A program made the translations under genes and the position numbers. 64,000 bases of DNA from Pseudomonas gingeri (GTDB lineage: Bacteria > Pseudomonadota > Gammaproteobacteria > Pseudomonadales > Pseudomonadaceae), in the NCBI RefSeq assembly GCF_013385425.1, contig NZ_JACAQA010000003.1, positions 434,001 to 498,000 of the forward strand. Direction: 5' to 3'. Below, piece by piece: positions 61,789 through 64,000 of this stretch. Each line of letters starts with the position of its first letter. Position 1 is the first letter of the stretch. The notes under the pieces are model-generated. The model was not told the DNA's origin, made no database searches, and saw nothing but the letters and a program-made list of their open reading frames with translations.

Positions 61789-62457
61789 TCACAATATCGG
61801 CGAGCCAAATCGGCGAAATCGCGGCATCCAGTGATCCAAGATCTCAGCCGATGCCAGGATATGGTGCGCATGCCCGATCAATAGCCGGCGTGGCACAAAG
61901 CCGATATACCTTGAGTCCGCGCTGTCATCACGGTTATCCCCCAACATGAAGTAATGGTCGGCAGGCACCACAACAGGACCGAAATTCCGTAAGGCGCGTA
62001 CCGTCGGCATAAACTGAACGGAGCGCTGACTCTTGTCCGCGAGCTCAGTCAACTTGATACCCGGGACTGACTGGCCAGAGGCGATAGGTTCGATGATGTC
62101 CTGCGCATTCAGGTAGGTTGCAGGGGTACCGTTGACCCACAGCACCTCATCCCTCATTTCCAGCGTGTCGCCAGGAATACCCACGATCCGCTTGATCAGG
62201 CGGATGCCATCCTTGGGTGAGGTGAAGGTCACGACATCGCCCCGGCGAGGATTATCAACCTTGACCAGGGAGATATCAGTGAGAGGCAACTTGAGGTCGT
62301 AAGCCACCCGATTCACCAGCACCACATCCCCCTCAACCAAGGTCGGGCGCATGGATCCGGAAGGGATGGGATTCCAATCGGCCAAGGATGTGCGGAAAAC
62401 GCCAAAGCACAGCCAGAAAATAATGGCGTAACGGTACCGGCTCAACCAACGTCGCAT
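61789..62457 (-). CDS. Signal peptidase I, paralogue of LepB
   Basis: A 222-residue serine protease. One membrane helix at about 10-30 (YRYAIIFWLCFGVFRTSLA), then box B with the nucleophile IPSGSMRPTLVEGDVVLVNR, the Lys in RLIKRIVGIPGDTLEM, and box E HYFMLGDNRDDSADSRYIG. It is shorter than the main LepB, which has two N-terminal helices and about 284 residues in Pseudomonas, so it is likely a second, accessory signal peptidase. Its partner substrates are not evident here. Confidence 0.93.
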   Translation of the reverse strand: MRRWLSRYRYAIIFWLCFGVFRTSLADWNPIPSGSMRPTLVEGDVVLVNRVAYDLKLPLTDISLVKVDNPRRGDVVTFTSPKDGIRLIKRIVGIPGDTLEMRDEVLWVNGTPATYLNAQDIIEPIASGQSVPGIKLTELADKSQRSVQFMPTVRALRNFGPVVVPADHYFMLGDNRDDSADSRYIGFVPRRLLIGHAHHILASAEILDHWMPRFRRFGSPIL

Positions 62458-62623
62458 ACATCCTCGCAATACAGAAAGGGCTGCAGAGAACGCTCCTGGC
62501 ATCCGCCAAGCAACCCGGGGTCATTTTTTGCCAACGTTTACTACAGCGCAAACAGCTTACATGAACAGCGCAGCGACTGGCGATGCCGGTCTCGGAGTGT
62601 GTTGTTCGGTCGGGGCGGAGGGT

Positions 62624-63520
62624 TCAGCTTTTCCCCAACAACGCCAACAATCGCTCGACATCCCCCCGCCCCCGCTTGGCCCCCGGCACAAACGCACAAT
62701 ACCCATGCCCAAGCTTCAACGAAACAGCGGAAAGCGCGATCAAGCGCCCCGCCTCCAACTCCCGTTGGGCAATCGCCTTCTGCCCCAGCGCAATGCCCAT
62801 GCCCAACCTGGCCAACGTCACCGACAAACTCGATAACCCCGAGCGCCGACCATGGGCAGGGTCCGGCGGATTGTCCAACCGCTCGGCGGCAAACCAGTCG
62901 CTCCACGTAGGGTGCGACGCATAATTGGCCCCCCATTGCGTATGAATAAACAGGCTCTCGTGAACAAGCGCGAGGTCAAAGTCCTTGTTCCCATGTCGGT
63001 ACCACAACTCCGGCGCGCACACCGGCAGCACTTCGTCATGGAACAAGGGAATGGCCTCACACGCAGGATAGTGATAGTCCCCGTAACTGACCCGCAGGTC
63101 CACGTCATGTCGGGCGAGGTCAACGGGGTCGTCCTCCACACGGACATCCACCGACAGTTGCGGGTAGAACTCCACAAGTTCCATGAGCTTGGGCGCCAGC
63201 CAACATTCCGCCAGGGAAAACGGCACGCTGACAATCAGCCGGGTGCGAATCTCGCCTTCCAGGGTGCGCAGGGTCATCGCGGCAATTTCGTTCAACGCCC
63301 GCGAGGTTTGCGGGTACATCGCCAAGCCTGCATCGGTCAGGGCCAGGCGATTGCCGTTGCGGACGAACAGCTTCTTGCCGAAGAAGTCTTCCAGATGACG
63401 GATTTGCTGGCTGACGGCCGCGGATGACACCCCCAGCTCAGCCCCCGCCAACACGAAGCTGCCCAGGCGCGCGGCGACCTCGAATGTACGCACGGCATTG
63501 AGCGGTGGTAAGCGTTGCAT
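62624..63520 (-). CDS. LysR-family regulator, GcvA-like
   Basis: A 298-residue LysR regulator with the GcvA-like start QRLPPLNAVRTFEVAARLGS, the helix-turn-helix AGAELGVSSAAVSQQIRHLE and the effector domain from about 90 (RLIVSVPFSLAECWLAPKLM). The ATG at 63520 is preferred; one at 63535 is in frame. It is divergent from the BesD/HalD-like gene and probably controls it. The spacer carries ACAA (63558-63561) / TTGT (63571-63574), a small dyad that may be the operator. Confidence 0.92.
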   Translation of the reverse strand: MQRLPPLNAVRTFEVAARLGSFVLAGAELGVSSAAVSQQIRHLEDFFGKKLFVRNGNRLALTDAGLAMYPQTSRALNEIAAMTLRTLEGEIRTRLIVSVPFSLAECWLAPKLMELVEFYPQLSVDVRVEDDPVDLARHDVDLRVSYGDYHYPACEAIPLFHDEVLPVCAPELWYRHGNKDFDLALVHESLFIHTQWGANYASHPTWSDWFAAERLDNPPDPAHGRRSGLSSLSVTLARLGMGIALGQKAIAQRELEAGRLIALSAVSLKLGHGYCAFVPGAKRGRGDVERLLALLGKS

Positions 63521-63626
63521 AAGCGCTCTTCCCATAAGTTTTACTAGGGGGAGCCTAACAATTTGTGCCGTTGTTGCGAAGTTTTTCGTGGGGTAAGTTG
63601 GGGCCATCTACAACGAGAGGGTCATC

Positions 63627-64000
63627 ATGAACAACGTCATGGATCTTGAGCGCTTTCCACTCGACCGCGAAGGCAGCAATGGGTGGAATGAACTGGTCGA
63701 TAGGTGCCGTACCGAATTGAAGCGCAACGGCATGTTCAACCTGGAAGGCTTCATCATGGCCGACGCGGTGCGTCAGGCGGCTGAGCACATTCGGCCAACC
63801 ATGAGCCGTGAATCCCATACCCACAGCCGCACCCACAATATTTACTTCAAACCGACAATCGAGGGTTTGCCGGCGGATCACCCGGCGCTGCGCCAGGTCG
63901 AGACGGTCAGCCATACCCTGTGCGCCGATCAACTCAAGGGCAGCCTGGTGAACGAGGTGTACGAGTACCCGCCGCTGCTGGCCTTTCTGGCCGCGGTGAT
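63627..64000 (+). CDS. BesD/HalD-family Fe(II)/2-oxoglutarate oxygenase, 3' end cut by window
   Basis: The start of a gene that runs off the window, beginning at the ATG at 63627 with GAGAGG at 63615-63620. The 124 visible codons begin MNNVMDLERFPLDREGSNGW and include MFNLEGFIMADAV, SHTHSRTHNIYF and LCADQLKGSLVNEVYEYPPL. This is the conserved N-terminal half of the BesD/HalD family of radical enzymes that chlorinate or hydroxylate free amino acids. The iron-binding HxG (halogenase) or HxD (hydroxylase) motif lies further right, so the reaction cannot be decided. The divergent LysR-type gene may regulate it. Confidence 0.75.
   Translation, partial: MNNVMDLERFPLDREGSNGWNELVDRCRTELKRNGMFNLEGFIMADAVRQAAEHIRPTMSRESHTHSRTHNIYFKPTIEGLPADHPALRQVETVSHTLCADQLKGSLVNEVYEYPPLLAFLAAV

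Noticed and set aside
1..64000. CRISPR arrays, tRNA or rRNA genes, integrases, transposases or prophage genes
   Set aside because: None was seen; the only repeated DNA is the REP inverted pairs.

Overview
The window reads as a chromosomal segment of a fluorescent-group Pseudomonas. Evidence: a complete six-gene fap functional-amyloid operon, Pseudomonas-type REP inverted pairs built on one core, high GC with strong third-position bias, the aerobic cobaltochelatase cluster under a B12 riboswitch, and many AraC/LysR regulators. I saw no phage, insertion sequence, CRISPR array, tRNA or rRNA. The window opens inside uppP (minus strand) and closes inside a BesD/HalD-like Fe(II) oxygenase gene (plus strand).

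Layout. 0-2.6 kb: uppP 5' end, a Cache/HAMP chemoreceptor, and a stand-alone NadR-type kinase. 2.9-7.9 kb: fapABCDEF, with an intrinsic-terminator-like hairpin between fapC and fapD and a bidirectional terminator after fapF. 7.9-9.3 kb: a convergent sigma-54 activator with a degenerate receiver. 9.6-9.9 kb: a small unknown protein. 10.0-16.9 kb (minus): cobalamin riboswitch, then cobW, cobN, a ChlI-like AAA+ protein and a von Willebrand A protein, which together look like a cobalt insertion module. 17-22.6 kb: a glycosyltransferase and a GH101-related secreted hydrolase (convergent), cobF and an AraC regulator.

22.7-34.6 kb is the most distinctive part. It is a compact minus-strand operon with mostly 1-14 nt overlaps: amino-acid-type binding proteins, 2-hydroxyacid FAD dehydrogenase, aminotransferase, two permeases, ATPase, thiol dioxygenase, Nu-class GST, and a giant fusion of four rhodanese domains to a cystathionine-lyase-type PLP enzyme. 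A divergent LysR gene faces it. I infer uptake and breakdown of a sulfur amino or hydroxy acid through a 3-mercaptopyruvate-like intermediate.

34.7-46.7 kb: an M20 carbamoylase, a diguanylate cyclase, a YbiU-type dioxygenase with an AraC regulator, a ParD-like/methionine aminopeptidase pair whose aminopeptidase lacks the segment with one metal-binding Asp, an SDR/XRE divergent pair, threonine dehydratase, another AraC, EcsC and GNAT proteins. 46.8-55.1 kb: OsmC-YcaO, two unlike L,D-transpeptidases, a GMP-synthase-like amidotransferase, and a LprI-like/rhomboid pair. 55.4-64 kb: a cystathionine beta-synthase/gamma-lyase pair (reverse transsulfuration), an amidase, a dienelactone-hydrolase-like lipoprotein-type esterase, an SDR, a second signal peptidase I, a LysR regulator and the truncated BesD-like gene.

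All product calls rest on motifs and family resemblance read by eye; no database search was run.
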